Positions 18,698 through 26,249 of a DNA stretch of 64,000 nucleotides are shown here, piece by piece. The notes under the pieces were generated by a model, which saw nothing but the letters and a program-made list of their open reading frames with translations, searched no databases and was not told the origin of the DNA. The DNA is taken from the NCBI RefSeq assembly GCF_033100135.1, contig NZ_CP136920.1:1984001-2048000 (forward strand). The letters run 5' to 3'. The first letter of the stretch is position 1; each line of letters begins with the position of its first letter. The position numbers and the translations under genes are program-made. The stretch comes from Rubellicoccus peritrichatus. GTDB taxonomy: Bacteria > Verrucomicrobiota > Verrucomicrobiia > Opitutales > Cerasicoccaceae.

Positions 18698-18985
18698 TCA
18701 TTCGCTTGCTTTCTTTTTCAAGGCTTCTTTTTCCAAGTTGGAAAGGTCATCCCAATGAATGTCGCGTAGTGCTGCTTCAAATGAATACAGGTAGTAGCAG
18801 ACTGAAAGCGTCTTGTCTGGATAGTTATCCTTGATCCTTCGGTGAGCTTCGACGGCGCCCATGCTTCTTAAATCTTCTTCAGTATCGACGCCAATTTCAT
18901 GAAGGCGGCTTGCGATCAATGTCCCAATGTTTCTCAACTCAGAAACCCTCCGTGGCCGATTCATTGATTTTCCCTTTGTATTCAT
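18698..18985 (-). CDS. TfoX C-terminal domain protein
   Basis: A small protein consisting only of the helix-hairpin-helix-like C-terminal domain of TfoX/Sxy (PF04994 type): VSELRNIGTLIASRLHEIGV, EEDLRSMGAVEAHRRIKD, LYSFEAALRDIHWDDL. The competence-regulator N-terminal domain is absent, as in many stand-alone members. ATG 18964 (MNRPRRVSEL) is an alternative start that removes seven residues. Function unknown; helix-hairpin-helix domains often bind DNA or proteins. It is a cassette gene flanked by attC-like sites. Confidence 0.85.
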   Translation of the reverse strand: MNTKGKSMNRPRRVSELRNIGTLIASRLHEIGVDTEEDLRSMGAVEAHRRIKDNYPDKTLSVCYYLYSFEAALRDIHWDDLSNLEKEALKKKASE

Positions 18986-19001
18986 GGTTTGGGTTATCGT
19001 G

Positions 19002-19043
19002 AACGATAAGCTGAGGCAAAGAAGTAGGCGCAGCCAAGGTGTT
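19002..19043 (-). repeat. attC-like recombination site (short)
   Basis: Minus strand: AAC-ACCTT-G(G)CTGCGCC pairs with GCCTCAGC-TTATC-GTT, with two mismatches in the L box and a very short tip. Copies of GGTTATCG flank it at 18992 and 19043, so the true outer boxes could be slightly different. Confidence 0.5.
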
Positions 19044-19060
19044 GGTTATCGACCGGTTAG

Positions 19061-19498
19061 CTATTTATCAATAGGCCCATTTCCACAATTGGGTTCCCAC
19101 TGTTGAAACAAAATAACCATATTGTTTTCGTCTCTTACTCCAAATTCCCAAGCACCCCAAGGTCTAAGGTTTGGACCATCTTTAAATCTCGGATGAATAT
19201 GCTTTCCCTCTGTATCCCTGGCCATCATCTCTTCCCAAATACTTTTTATGTCATTTGTTTCTATTCTTACGATAGGGGCCGTCATTTCAAAACCATCCAC
19301 ATCGATTCCAACCCCATCGTTTTGTTCTAGATGAATTCTTATCGAATCCCTCTCCACGACAGCTAGAGTCGATTCCTCGTGAACAACTTTAAAGTTCAGC
19401 AAACCAGTAAAGAATTGTTTTGGAGCATCGAGTTTAGAGAATGGAATCGTGAAAACCGCTCTTATTAATGCATTTTCTCTCATAATTCTATTTTTCAA
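19061..19498 (-). CDS. VOC superfamily protein
   Basis: A 145-residue protein of the glyoxalase/dioxygenase fold. AVFTIPFSKLDAPKQFFTGLLNFKVV opens the first unit and GAWEFGVRDENNMVILFQQWE the second, where the last Glu-type ligand position lies in the strand. No catalytic set typical of glyoxalase I is complete, so it may be a non-enzymatic binder. It is unrelated to the VOC gene at 16387 beyond the fold. The ATG at 19480 (MRENAL) is an alternative start. Cassette gene. Confidence 0.75.
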   Translation of the reverse strand: MKNRIMRENALIRAVFTIPFSKLDAPKQFFTGLLNFKVVHEESTLAVVERDSIRIHLEQNDGVGIDVDGFEMTAPIVRIETNDIKSIWEEMMARDTEGKHIHPRFKDGPNLRPWGAWEFGVRDENNMVILFQQWEPNCGNGPIDK

Positions 19499-19537
19499 AT
19501 TTTTGCTAACATTGATTCCATCGTTTGGTTCTGCCTG

Positions 19538-19927
19538 TTAGTTTCCTTCAGGCAATTTGTCTTGGATGTATTTTTCGAATAGTGAATCGATGAATGGATC
19601 GGCTAACCCCAGTGCTATATTTTTTGCGATCAGGTCGAAATCGTCTGAGACGTAAGATGCGATTTCGTGCTGCTCTGTGGCTCTACTCGTAGCTAGAAAT
19701 GATTCTTTCCTGATCTCTTCTATTTTTTCTTTAGTTTCTTCGGAGAGGTTGGAGTCGGAAAATTTAGCTTCGATTCTCTTGTGGGAATCTATCCATTCTT
19801 TTTCAAAGCCTTCGTCTTCTCGGCGGTCTAGGATTCCGTCCAGATCTTTTGAGGCAAAACAATAGTCACTCAAGTAAGTCCTCTTAAGGATCGATTCTAG
19901 TATTGTATCAAGTTGTTTTATTTTCAT
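19538..19927 (-). CDS. Hypothetical small acidic helical protein (cassette gene)
   Basis: A 129-residue, highly charged, predicted helical protein with no signal peptide or membrane segment. It opens MKIKQLDTILESILKRTYL and carries a Glu/Lys-rich middle (SEETKEKIEEIRKESF). No family is recognised. Its ATG overlaps the stop of the gene upstream (ATGA), because the upstream frame reads through the attC-like site. The sequence after its own stop shows TAACAGGCAGAACC but no convincing attC. Confidence 0.6.
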   Translation of the reverse strand: MKIKQLDTILESILKRTYLSDYCFASKDLDGILDRREDEGFEKEWIDSHKRIEAKFSDSNLSEETKEKIEEIRKESFLATSRATEQHEIASYVSDDFDLIAKNIALGLADPFIDSLFEKYIQDKLPEGN

Positions 19928-20601
19928 TCTCGGAACGATGAGTGCTGGGACGGCGTTAGCCGTTCCTGGTCACGACTGGTTCTGATTTTGTTTTCATTAC
20001 GAATACCCTCGATACATCGGGTATACCATTCACCTTTATCTTCATTTAAAGCATCTTCGGAACGGAACCAATGCTCATACATTACATCACACTTGCAAGG
20101 AAGCCTTTCGTAATCCCAAGCACTATCCCAACTATGAATAATCCCATCGGTTAATTCAGCAGTAGCCGCAGCAAGAAACCCATAGGAAAGATTTATTATG
20201 GCAGGTTGGCCAGCAGAACGTCGAAAATCCCAATAGTGCCCAATCTCAAAACTCTTTTGTAGTTCTGGAAGCCTTTCTTTTATTCTTTCGTTTTCTTCGG
20301 ACTCCTCGGTCCAGCATTCAATGTCTGATTCTTCTATTGATTCACAGTAAGCATCAGTTCCCCCACAAATATCTTCATAGAAAAACCACACATAGCCTTC
20401 CCCTTTCCAATCAAAGAGGGCATCGCGGGCCAATTCCAATGACTTATGTTCAGAAGTCCTTACATCAAACACCATTTTTTCCGAAAAATTAATATCAAAC
20501 TCTTTAAGAAAAGAAACAATTCGAGGATACGCCAAATCTATCACTTCCCCAAAGGTTGGGATTCTTGGTGATGTCGGGTAAATCTCAAATTCAGTACTCA
20601 T
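19924..20601 (-). CDS. Hypothetical cassette protein
   Basis: About 225 residues from the ATG at 20601 (MSTEFEIYPTSPRIPTFG). The frame stays open up to 20673, but that extension only translates an attC-like site, so I reject it. The last 20 or so residues (SRDQERLTPSQHSSFRE) are likewise encoded by the next attC-like site. The core contains YVWFFYEDICGGTDAYC, a CWTEESEENERIKERLPEL charged segment and GQPAIINLSYGFLAAATAELTDG. No family is recognised. Soluble, acidic. Confidence 0.65.
   Translation of the reverse strand: MSTEFEIYPTSPRIPTFGEVIDLAYPRIVSFLKEFDINFSEKMVFDVRTSEHKSLELARDALFDWKGEGYVWFFYEDICGGTDAYCESIEESDIECWTEESEENERIKERLPELQKSFEIGHYWDFRRSAGQPAIINLSYGFLAAATAELTDGIIHSWDSAWDYERLPCKCDVMYEHWFRSEDALNEDKGEWYTRCIEGIRNENKIRTSRDQERLTPSQHSSFRE
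19934..19981 (-). repeat. attC-like recombination site
   Basis: Minus strand: AAC-CAGTC-GTG(A)CCAGGA pairs with TCCCAGCAC-TCATC-GTT; one extrahelical A, two mismatches, tip ACGGCTAACGCCGT. It uses the same spacers as the site at 20611-20668 and lies inside the 3' end of the upstream cassette frame. Confidence 0.65.
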
Positions 20602-20610
20602 TTTTTTCAG

Positions 20611-20668
20611 AACGATGAAGTGAGAGGGCCGAGGGCGTATGCCCGAAGGTTCTCTCAACTGACTGGTT
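20611..20668 (-). repeat. attC-like recombination site
   Basis: Minus strand: AAC-CAGTC-AGT(T)GAGAG pairs with CTCTCACT-TCATC-GTT, all L-box pairs perfect apart from the single extrahelical T. The tip carries GGGC-ATAC-GCCC. It begins within 10 nt of the stop of the small lipoprotein gene. Confidence 0.7.
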
Positions 20669-20672
20669 TTCA

Positions 20673-20981
20673 TTATTCAAGTTTTCTTAATTTGTAACTA
20701 AACCCTTTGTTTTTCAATATTTCTCTGACTCGCTCTACTTGGGTCCTTTTCCGTTCTCCTTCAACGAATATAATTACTTTTAATTCATTTGAGAGATCTT
20801 CAAGCTGATTCTCTAGAGTAAAACGTTTTTCATCCAGGTGATAGCCTTCCAATAAAATTCTGTCATCTTTCAGCACGAAAATATCAATTTTTTCATCTCC
20901 GTAAAAACCCTCTAAAGACTCATCTTCACGACATCCTAATTGAAAAAGAAGTATGAGAAAAATTACTATTTTAAGTTTCAT
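20673..20981 (-). CDS. Small putative lipoprotein (first cassette)
   Basis: A 102-residue protein with a signal peptide and lipobox (MKLKIVIFLILLFQLGC). The mature part is charged, with the segments KIDIFVLKDDRILLEG and VIIFVEGERKRTQVERVREI. The strand-helix pattern around an ILLEG motif is faintly like periplasmic ExbD/TolR domains, but I would not assign it. It is the gene nearest to the presumed promoter of the array (21018-21045). Confidence 0.6.
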   Translation of the reverse strand: MKLKIVIFLILLFQLGCREDESLEGFYGDEKIDIFVLKDDRILLEGYHLDEKRFTLENQLEDLSNELKVIIFVEGERKRTQVERVREILKNKGFSYKLRKLE

Positions 20982-21017
20982 TACTTTTTAGAGAACAAGT
21001 TATTAGTTCATTTCCGG

Positions 21018-21045
21018 ATAATATTCCAGTGTATCGGTAAGTAAA
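21018..21045 (-). promoter_or_regulatory. Candidate promoter driving the cassette array
   Basis: Minus strand -35 TTTACT (21040-21045), 16-nt spacer, -10 TATTAT (21018-21023), about 37 bases upstream of the first cassette gene. The -10 lies in one of two CGGATAATATTCCA repeats. Confidence 0.4.
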
Positions 21046-21223
21046 CAGGAAATTTCCTGATAAAGGGTGAGGCTTCTATGCGGATAATATTCCAATTGGA
21101 ATGATATCTGACTTTCCGGATATCATGACTCGGTTGTGCAGCGTTAATAGGTATTGACTGAATGAATGCTCATTCAAACTGATTATGTGACGAATGTTTG
21201 TTTGGTTATAAACCGCTTAATGG

Positions 21224-21288
21224 CGCTGAATTTTCGCTTAGAAAGAGTCACAGACTACATTTGCCTACCTTTAAGCGCAAATTCAGCG
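21224..21288. repeat. 17-bp inverted repeat with 31-nt loop
   Basis: Arms 21224-21240 and 21272-21288 (CGCTGAATTTTCGCTTA against its complement, one mismatch). There is no T-run after either arm, so it is not a typical terminator. It could be a decayed attC-like site or a small palindromic repeat. Confidence 0.5.
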
Positions 21289-21509
21289 GTGAAAAAAACT
21301 CAGTAAGATTAGCTCCCGGAGCGCGGCTCTCAATCCACATGCACAGTAGTATTGCAGTGTATCAGCTCAGTGCCCTCTGTGCCTCCTCCGTGAGCTCTGT
21401 GTCCAATCCATGATGTGTTAGGTATCGGCTCACGAGAAATTCCTTTTAATTCCGTGAATTCTGTCTGAAAATAGCAACACGTTCCGCTTTTCGGAATCCC
21501 TGTTACAAT

Positions 21510-22220
21510 ATGTCTGACACCGCACCATCCGACCCTAAGTCCCATGAATATTTTGATGTCTGGGATTTGTATGAGAAAATCATTTTGGAGAATTCGATGC
21601 GTCATCGGGAGGTGATTGATACGATTGGTCAATGGTCTCCCTATAAGCGTGCCGGGAAAACCCGCATACTCGATCTGGGGTGTGGCGACAGTTATGTCGT
21701 CAGTTGTGTGCATGACGGCGGTGATGATGTCGAATATACGGGTGTGGATTTATCGGAAGATGCCCTGGCCTTTGCGTGCAAGCGGTTGGAGAAAACCAAT
21801 TGGAAGCTCAACTTTATTCAGGCTGATATCTTGAAAGCCCTCGATGGATTCAAGGGGACCTTTGATTTGGTCATCGCCGGTTACGCGCTTCATCATTTGC
21901 TGGATGCCGAAAAAGAAATCGCGTTGAAAGGTATTCGGAAGTTGGTGGCCGAGGACGGCGCTTTCCTGATTTATGATATGATGCCGCGTGATGGCGAAGC
22001 ACGTGATCCTTATATCCGGCGTTTCGTTCACGATGTGGAAAATGTTTGGGGAGCGTTAGATGATCAACAGCGTCGTGAGACTCGGAAACACATCGAGGAA
22101 AATGATTTTCCCATCAGCCCCGGACAATGGATTGACTTGGCAAAAGATTGCAAATTCGACCGCCATGAATTACTTTATCGTGATGAAAATGCATTTTATG
22201 CTTTGATCGTTTTTGCGTAG
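21510..22220 (+). CDS. Class I SAM-dependent methyltransferase
   Basis: A 236-residue Rossmann-fold methyltransferase. The SAM-binding motif I is TRILDLGCGDSYV, the acidic end of strand 2 is YTGVDLSEDAL, and motifs II and III are TFDLVIAGYALHHL and LVAEDGAFLIYDM. The substrate cannot be inferred; the C-terminal part (DFPISPGQWIDLAKDCKF) resembles small-molecule or quinone-type methyltransferases. Divergent from the cassette array and not in an operon. Confidence 0.85.
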   Translation: MSDTAPSDPKSHEYFDVWDLYEKIILENSMRHREVIDTIGQWSPYKRAGKTRILDLGCGDSYVVSCVHDGGDDVEYTGVDLSEDALAFACKRLEKTNWKLNFIQADILKALDGFKGTFDLVIAGYALHHLLDAEKEIALKGIRKLVAEDGAFLIYDMMPRDGEARDPYIRRFVHDVENVWGALDDQQRRETRKHIEENDFPISPGQWIDLAKDCKFDRHELLYRDENAFYALIVFA

Positions 22221-22370
22221 TCTGTATCTGACTTTAGACGCGCACGAAATAGGGTCGACTACGCTGGAAATGAGAAAAACTAAGCCGTACGGAGTAACCC
22301 GCACGGCTGTAGTGTTAAAACGTATGCCAGTAGCCGTGAAAGAAACGCAGCTACTTTATTTAAATCTTCC

Positions 22371-23627
22371 TTAACCCTGTTCGAGCAAGCTCAAGTGCTT
22401 GCCGAGGTGCTTCTCCAGAACTTCGGCGTGGAGGTCGGCGTTGGCTTCAAGGTTTTCCATGATGGCTTCTTTGAAGAGCTGTCCGCTTGCTGCCTTACCC
22501 ATGGTCAGGACGGAGCCGAAGGTGACATGGAGCAACTGACGACCATGATCTTCGTCGAGGAAGACCTTTTCGTAATCGCTTGGTGGGTTGGCCACGAAGC
22601 CTTCGACGTCGGCGTCGGTCACGGATATGTGATAGCTGACCTTGTCTGTGGTGAAACGGCCGGCCGAGTAAGCCACGATTTCCTTGAAGAGGTCGGGATT
22701 GGTACGGGTCACGACACGCAGGGCTTCCAGGTAGCTGGTGCCCGCGGTTTTGACGTGAAGGAGGTCGCCACAGATACGACCAATCGCAGGATAAATCGAA
22801 AACTTATCCGAGCCACTGTGCACACTGATCTTGTATGGGCCCATAGCCTTGGCGATGGCAACGTGCTTTTCAAGTGATGCATCAAAGGCCTCAAGGTCGC
22901 CCTTGTAGTCGATGCCTTTTTCAAACTCACCAATGAAGCGGGGAGCGAGACTGACGACGGTGACGCCACGGCGCTTCAGCTCAAGGGCGAAGAAAAGGTG
23001 CTCAAGGTGGGAAGTTGGCGAGTCGGTTTCGTCGACGGAGACTTCGATTTCGAAAGGACGATCCGCCGAATGCTTGGCGATGTAGCCGGACATTTCTTCG
23101 CAATGGGCGATGGCGCGGGCGTATTTTACCGCCGCACGGTATAGGCTTTCCTTGTCGAAGGTGAGGGCGAAGCCGTCGTTGATTTCGATTTCCTTGCCGA
23201 GGTAGCGCTCTTCCCAATCCGGGCCATCAAAGACACCGCCGTTGACGAGGGCAGCGACGCCTTCGTTCAGCGCGGGCTCGTCCACGCTGTCGGCTTCGTT
23301 GACGACGAATTCGCTCGGGTCGATGGTGAAAAAGCAGAAACCTGCATCGGCCGTGTATTTGACATCTTCTTCGGTTTTCAGGTGATCGGCGTCGGCTCCC
23401 CACGGCTGATCGTACTTGCAGGCCTCGATCGCGGTGCGAGCTGCATTCATGACCTCGTCAGGCGTGCGTTGCGTCCGCGCCATTTCACGGATCGATTGCT
23501 GGGAGATGATTCCGGCGAAGCTGCTTTTCTTCAAGGCAGCGATGTGGCCAGGGCCGGCGAGACCAAGACGGTCACCGAAGCCGAAAGACTTTTTAAGTCC
23601 AAGGATTGTAGGGTTTGAAAACGACAT
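22371..23627 (-). CDS. uxaE: Tagaturonate epimerase (UxaE)
   Basis: Epimerises D-tagaturonate to D-fructuronate, bridging the galacturonate and glucuronate branches of uronate catabolism. The protein begins at ATG 23627 (SFSNPTILGLKKSFGFGDRLGLAGPGHIAAL); the upstream open frame to 23720 is not conserved and overlaps the divergent regulator. Blocks typical of the family are FGFGDRLGLAG, QPWGADADHLKT, YKISVHSGSDKFSIYPAIGR and HVKTAGTSYLEALR. A TACACGTGTA operator and a LacI-type regulator lie immediately upstream, so repression by that protein is likely. It fits the alginate or pectin theme of the window. Confidence 0.88.
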   Translation of the reverse strand: MSFSNPTILGLKKSFGFGDRLGLAGPGHIAALKKSSFAGIISQQSIREMARTQRTPDEVMNAARTAIEACKYDQPWGADADHLKTEEDVKYTADAGFCFFTIDPSEFVVNEADSVDEPALNEGVAALVNGGVFDGPDWEERYLGKEIEINDGFALTFDKESLYRAAVKYARAIAHCEEMSGYIAKHSADRPFEIEVSVDETDSPTSHLEHLFFALELKRRGVTVVSLAPRFIGEFEKGIDYKGDLEAFDASLEKHVAIAKAMGPYKISVHSGSDKFSIYPAIGRICGDLLHVKTAGTSYLEALRVVTRTNPDLFKEIVAYSAGRFTTDKVSYHISVTDADVEGFVANPPSDYEKVFLDEDHGRQLLHVTFGSVLTMGKAASGQLFKEAIMENLEANADLHAEVLEKHLGKHLSLLEQG

Positions 23628-23650
23628 ATTGACAGATTGATTAAAAACCC

Positions 23651-23660
23651 TACACGTGTA
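23651..23660. promoter_or_regulatory. LacI-type operator TACACGTGTA
   Basis: Perfect 10-bp palindrome centred on a CG step, as in LacI/PurR-family operators. It lies 24 bases upstream of uxaE and 15 bases upstream of the divergent regulator, positioned to control both. Confidence 0.7.
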
Positions 23661-23667
23661 AGGAAGT
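23661..23667 (+). promoter_or_regulatory. Ribosome binding site AAGGAAG fixing the TTG start of the regulator
   Basis: The sequence AAGGAAG lies 7 nt before TTG 23675. No ATG or GTG precedes the helix-turn-helix in this frame, so this site supports the TTG start. Confidence 0.65.
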
Positions 23668-23674
23668 TCTCGTT

Positions 23675-24724
23675 TTGTCAAAGAAAAAGCATTCAACCTC
23701 CGATGTCGCCGGAACCACATCTGCTCTTGCCGAGCGTTTGGGGCTTTCCCGCTGGACGGTTTCCCGCGTGATTAACGGGCATTCGGGTGTCCGGGCGGAA
23801 ACGGTGGCGCGGGTCCGGCAGGCGATGGAGGAACTGGGTTACGAGCCCAATGCGTTTGCCCGTGGCCTGCGCGGTGGTAAGACTGGCATTGTTGGCATTT
23901 GCTTTCAGGAGCTGGATAATCCGATCCTCACACGTAAAGCCGGTTTGCTCCAGGCGGCTTTTCGGGAGCGCGGTTATCGCGCCATGATCGAGCTGACCAA
24001 TGGCGATCGCGAACGCGAGACCGAGGCGATTCGGATTTTTATGGGGCTACGGGTCGAGGGCATTGTGCTGCTCGGGTCCAGCCTGTCGGATGAAGACTCA
24101 CAACCGCTGGCCCAGGTGCCGCTGGTGTGGGTTGATCCGGAAAAAAAGGTTTCCGGTGAACAAATCTCCGTCGATCGCGCCTATTCCATGAAGCTGGTTC
24201 TCGAGCATCTGCATGGACTCGGGCATCGTCGTTTTGCTGTGCTCGGGATTGATCCGGAGAATCCTTACGGGGCCTTTCGCTGGCCTGCTTTCCTGCAATA
24301 CGCCAAAGAGCTCAATATCTATTTGGCTAAAGACGTGACCATCCTTTACCAGTCCGGTCGGATGGACCATACTTATGATTATGGACGTGAGATGGCGGAT
24401 CAGTTGCTTGCTGAGTCCTCCACCATGCCAACCGCTGTTGTGGCACTTAATGATCGTGTGGCCATTGGTGCAATTAATCGCTTTCGCGAAGCGGGACTTC
24501 GTGTGCCGGACGACATTTCAATCGCGGGTTATGATAACCTTGATATTTCCGGGCATTTTCGTCCCACCCTGACGACGGTCGATCAACATGAGAGCGATTT
24601 GATGCAGATGGCTTGTGATGCCCTGATTGATCGAATCGAGGGTGGTAAAGAAGTGACGCAACCGCGCCTGGTTCGTCCGTTGCTCGTGACGCGTAACTCA
24701 ACCGGACCGGTTCCGAAGCGTTGA
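23675..24724 (+). CDS. LacI family transcriptional regulator of uronate metabolism
   Basis: A 349-residue regulator. The N-terminal helix-turn-helix is TSALAERLGLSRWTVSRVINGHSGVRAETVARVRQ, followed by the hinge helix PNAFARGLRGGKTGIVG and a periplasmic-binding-protein-like effector domain (VEGIVLLGSSL, PTAVVALNDRVAIGAI, DDISIAGYDNLD). The TTG start is supported by the AAGGAAG upstream. It is divergent from uxaE across a shared operator, so it probably represses uxaE and itself and is relieved by a uronate. The effector is inferred from context only. Confidence 0.9.
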   Translation: MSKKKHSTSDVAGTTSALAERLGLSRWTVSRVINGHSGVRAETVARVRQAMEELGYEPNAFARGLRGGKTGIVGICFQELDNPILTRKAGLLQAAFRERGYRAMIELTNGDRERETEAIRIFMGLRVEGIVLLGSSLSDEDSQPLAQVPLVWVDPEKKVSGEQISVDRAYSMKLVLEHLHGLGHRRFAVLGIDPENPYGAFRWPAFLQYAKELNIYLAKDVTILYQSGRMDHTYDYGREMADQLLAESSTMPTAVVALNDRVAIGAINRFREAGLRVPDDISIAGYDNLDISGHFRPTLTTVDQHESDLMQMACDALIDRIEGGKEVTQPRLVRPLLVTRNSTGPVPKR

Positions 24725-24745
24725 GTGGATTGAGATATTTGGGGG

Positions 24746-24811
24746 GTAGGGCGCCGTCTCCAGACAAGCCGAGCGTTGTGGTGGTGGCTTGTCTGGAGAC
24801 GGCGCCCTGCC
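24746..24811. repeat. Long intergenic hairpin after the lacI-type gene
   Basis: Arms 24749-24770 and 24786-24807 form 22 perfect base pairs, extendable by GGTA/TGCC with one wobble. It ends GGTAGGGCGCC like the palindrome at 6234. It lies between convergent genes and could stop transcription in both directions; AATAAATATTATTATT follows it. Confidence 0.7.
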
Positions 24812-24822
24812 AATAAATATTA

Positions 24823-25617
24823 TTATTCGTCGATCAGTGATTCGGCGAAAAAGACACGCTTGGGTTTCTTGGAATCGTAAAACAAATAGACATTCTGTTC
24901 CGCCTGCTGTCGTTTGGTTGCGAGGCTGATCAGGTGGTCATGGTGCGTTCTTAGTTTGGCCTCATGGCTGCGGCCATCCCATCCCTGGAATGCAAAGGTG
25001 ATTTTGAAAACCTGTTTGTAGTTGATCCTTGTTTTGGTTCCAAACACATCGATGACTTGAGCCTCTGCCAGAAGGCCGTTTTTGAGCAGATGGCGTTTAC
25101 GCCTCCGTGTGTGGACGTGGACAAAAATGATTCCAAAACCAACGAGCGGGAAAATGATGACAAAAGCACCGAACTTGCCTGCTTCGTCCAGTGATGTTCC
25201 ACTGATTCTGGCGACACTCGGATTGCTCTCAAGATATTCGATGGTGCGCGTTTCTTGAGCTGCCCATGGGCTTCCCGTGCGAAAGCATATGCCGGTGTGT
25301 GCTGTTTCCGTTGCATCTTCGAAAGAGAATTCGTAACGCCAGACGGTACTCTCATTGACGGTCATGTTAGTTTCCTCAACCACGGTAATCCGGCCGTCAG
25401 TGGTTGCCGGATTACCCAGGTCCAGAGAAAGCTCCTGAATGATAGACCAGGGGAAAAATATCTTTGTGAAAAGCAAACCCATGCCGCCAAAAAAGATCCC
25501 GAAGAGCACAAGCCCAACCATACCGCTGCCCTTTACCGCCCGTTTCCATACTATAGCTGGAATTTGCCTCGGTGGATTGGAGGCAAGAAAGGTTGCGATG
25601 TCTGGCTCTTGGTTCAT
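24823..25617 (-). CDS. DUF3592 membrane protein
   Basis: A 264-residue membrane protein with two helices (GMVGLVLFGIFFGGMGLLF near residue 35 and AFVIIFPLVGFGIIFVHVH near residue 150) flanking an extracytoplasmic domain with GRITVVEETNMTVN and VWRYEFSFEDA, the strands usual in DUF3592. The cytoplasmic C-terminus repeats a small beta domain (GLLAEAQVIDVFGT, VYLFYDSKKPKRVFF). Starts at ATG 25617; the codon before it is TTG. Role unknown. Confidence 0.75.
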   Translation of the reverse strand: MNQEPDIATFLASNPPRQIPAIVWKRAVKGSGMVGLVLFGIFFGGMGLLFTKIFFPWSIIQELSLDLGNPATTDGRITVVEETNMTVNESTVWRYEFSFEDATETAHTGICFRTGSPWAAQETRTIEYLESNPSVARISGTSLDEAGKFGAFVIIFPLVGFGIIFVHVHTRRRKRHLLKNGLLAEAQVIDVFGTKTRINYKQVFKITFAFQGWDGRSHEAKLRTHHDHLISLATKRQQAEQNVYLFYDSKKPKRVFFAESLIDE

Positions 25618-25742
25618 CAAGGGTGAATGGCTGTTCGTCTATCTAAGCAATCAGTAGGGAGGGGATGCGAATACTTTTGTTGTGAAAATAATAATAACCT
25701 TTTGCTATTTGTGGTGTTCGCAAATTAGACAACTCCTCTTCC

Positions 25743-26159
25743 ATGAAATATCGAATCAGCTTCTCGCTTATCGCTTTTGCGATCCTCTTAACGCAGTCTG
25801 CCGGTGCCATGGAGCCCGGAAAGGCCCTGACTTTCGATCGAATTGTTATCGATCCGGAAGAACTGTTTTTTCCGGAAGACACCAAGATCCGGCCAGATAA
25901 GAGCTTTCTTAATCTGAGGAATTTTCGCCCAATGAGCAATGTACATGGTGAGCGTTATGCCATGGTGACGGTTCAAAACCAGCTGAATAGCAAGCAGAGT
26001 CTTGATCCGGAAGAGTTTGTCGGGGTTTTTGCTGATGGCACTCACCGTTATCCGAGGGAATTCAAAGTCAGCATTGACCCGGCACGAACCCTGACCTTTG
26101 CACTGGACTTTGGAACCAGTCGATTTCCGCTTGTTAAAGTTATCATCAACAACGGGTGA
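25743..26159 (+). CDS. Secreted hypothetical protein
   Basis: A 138-residue exported protein with signal peptide KYRISFSLIAFAILLTQSAGA. The mature part is beta-rich: KALTFDRIVIDPEELFF, RYAMVTVQNQLN, EFVGVFADGTHRYPREFKV. The alternation of strands and the final VKVIINNG suggest a small Ig-like or immunoglobulin-fold domain. No family recognised. No operon partner. Confidence 0.65.
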   Translation: MKYRISFSLIAFAILLTQSAGAMEPGKALTFDRIVIDPEELFFPEDTKIRPDKSFLNLRNFRPMSNVHGERYAMVTVQNQLNSKQSLDPEEFVGVFADGTHRYPREFKVSIDPARTLTFALDFGTSRFPLVKVIINNG

Positions 26160-26249
26160 TTGAGACATTGCAGAGAGCTTTTTCTCTAAAGAGGCCGTTG
26201 GGTAAAATTTCGAGAATTCTTAAATAATCTTCGTGCCCTTGGTGGGCAG

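Larger units (their letters stand above)
16013..20981 (-). mobile_element. Integrase-less gene cassette array (CALIN-like)
   Basis: Nine small unrelated genes lie head-to-tail on the minus strand, most followed by an imperfect palindrome of 42-85 nt with attC layout: AAC, 5-nt spacer, L box with one extra base after its third position, variable tip, L' box, 5-nt spacer, GTT. The clearest sites are at 20611-20668, 19934-19981, 18595-18672 and 17534-17618; weaker ones are at 19002-19043 and 16328-16376. The genes share no pathway, as expected of captured cassettes. No tyrosine integrase of the IntI type is found next to the array. Boundaries are approximate, and the GNAT gene at 15216 may also belong. 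Confidence 0.65.
20982..21509. other. Non-coding region upstream of the cassette array
   Basis: About 530 bases between the first cassette gene and the divergent methyltransferase gene. It contains two copies of CGGATAATATTCCA (21015-21028 and 21081-21094), perfect palindromes at 21046-21059 (CAGGAAATTTCCTG) and 21089-21102 (ATTCCAATTGGAAT), a 17-bp inverted repeat at 21224-21288, and a candidate minus-strand promoter. In a complete integron an attI site and integrase would be expected here; neither is recognised. Confidence 0.5.

Noticed and set aside
19498-19538. attC-like site between the 129-residue orphan and the VOC gene
   Set aside because: AAC and GTT are present, but no complementary L boxes could be aligned; perhaps lost by deletion.
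19990-20673. Extension of the cassette gene start to 20673
   Set aside because: The extra 24 residues translate an attC-like site; ATG 20601 is downstream of it.
22395-22877. 160-residue frame antisense to uxaE
   Set aside because: Shadow of uxaE; no domain and no promoter or ribosome binding site.
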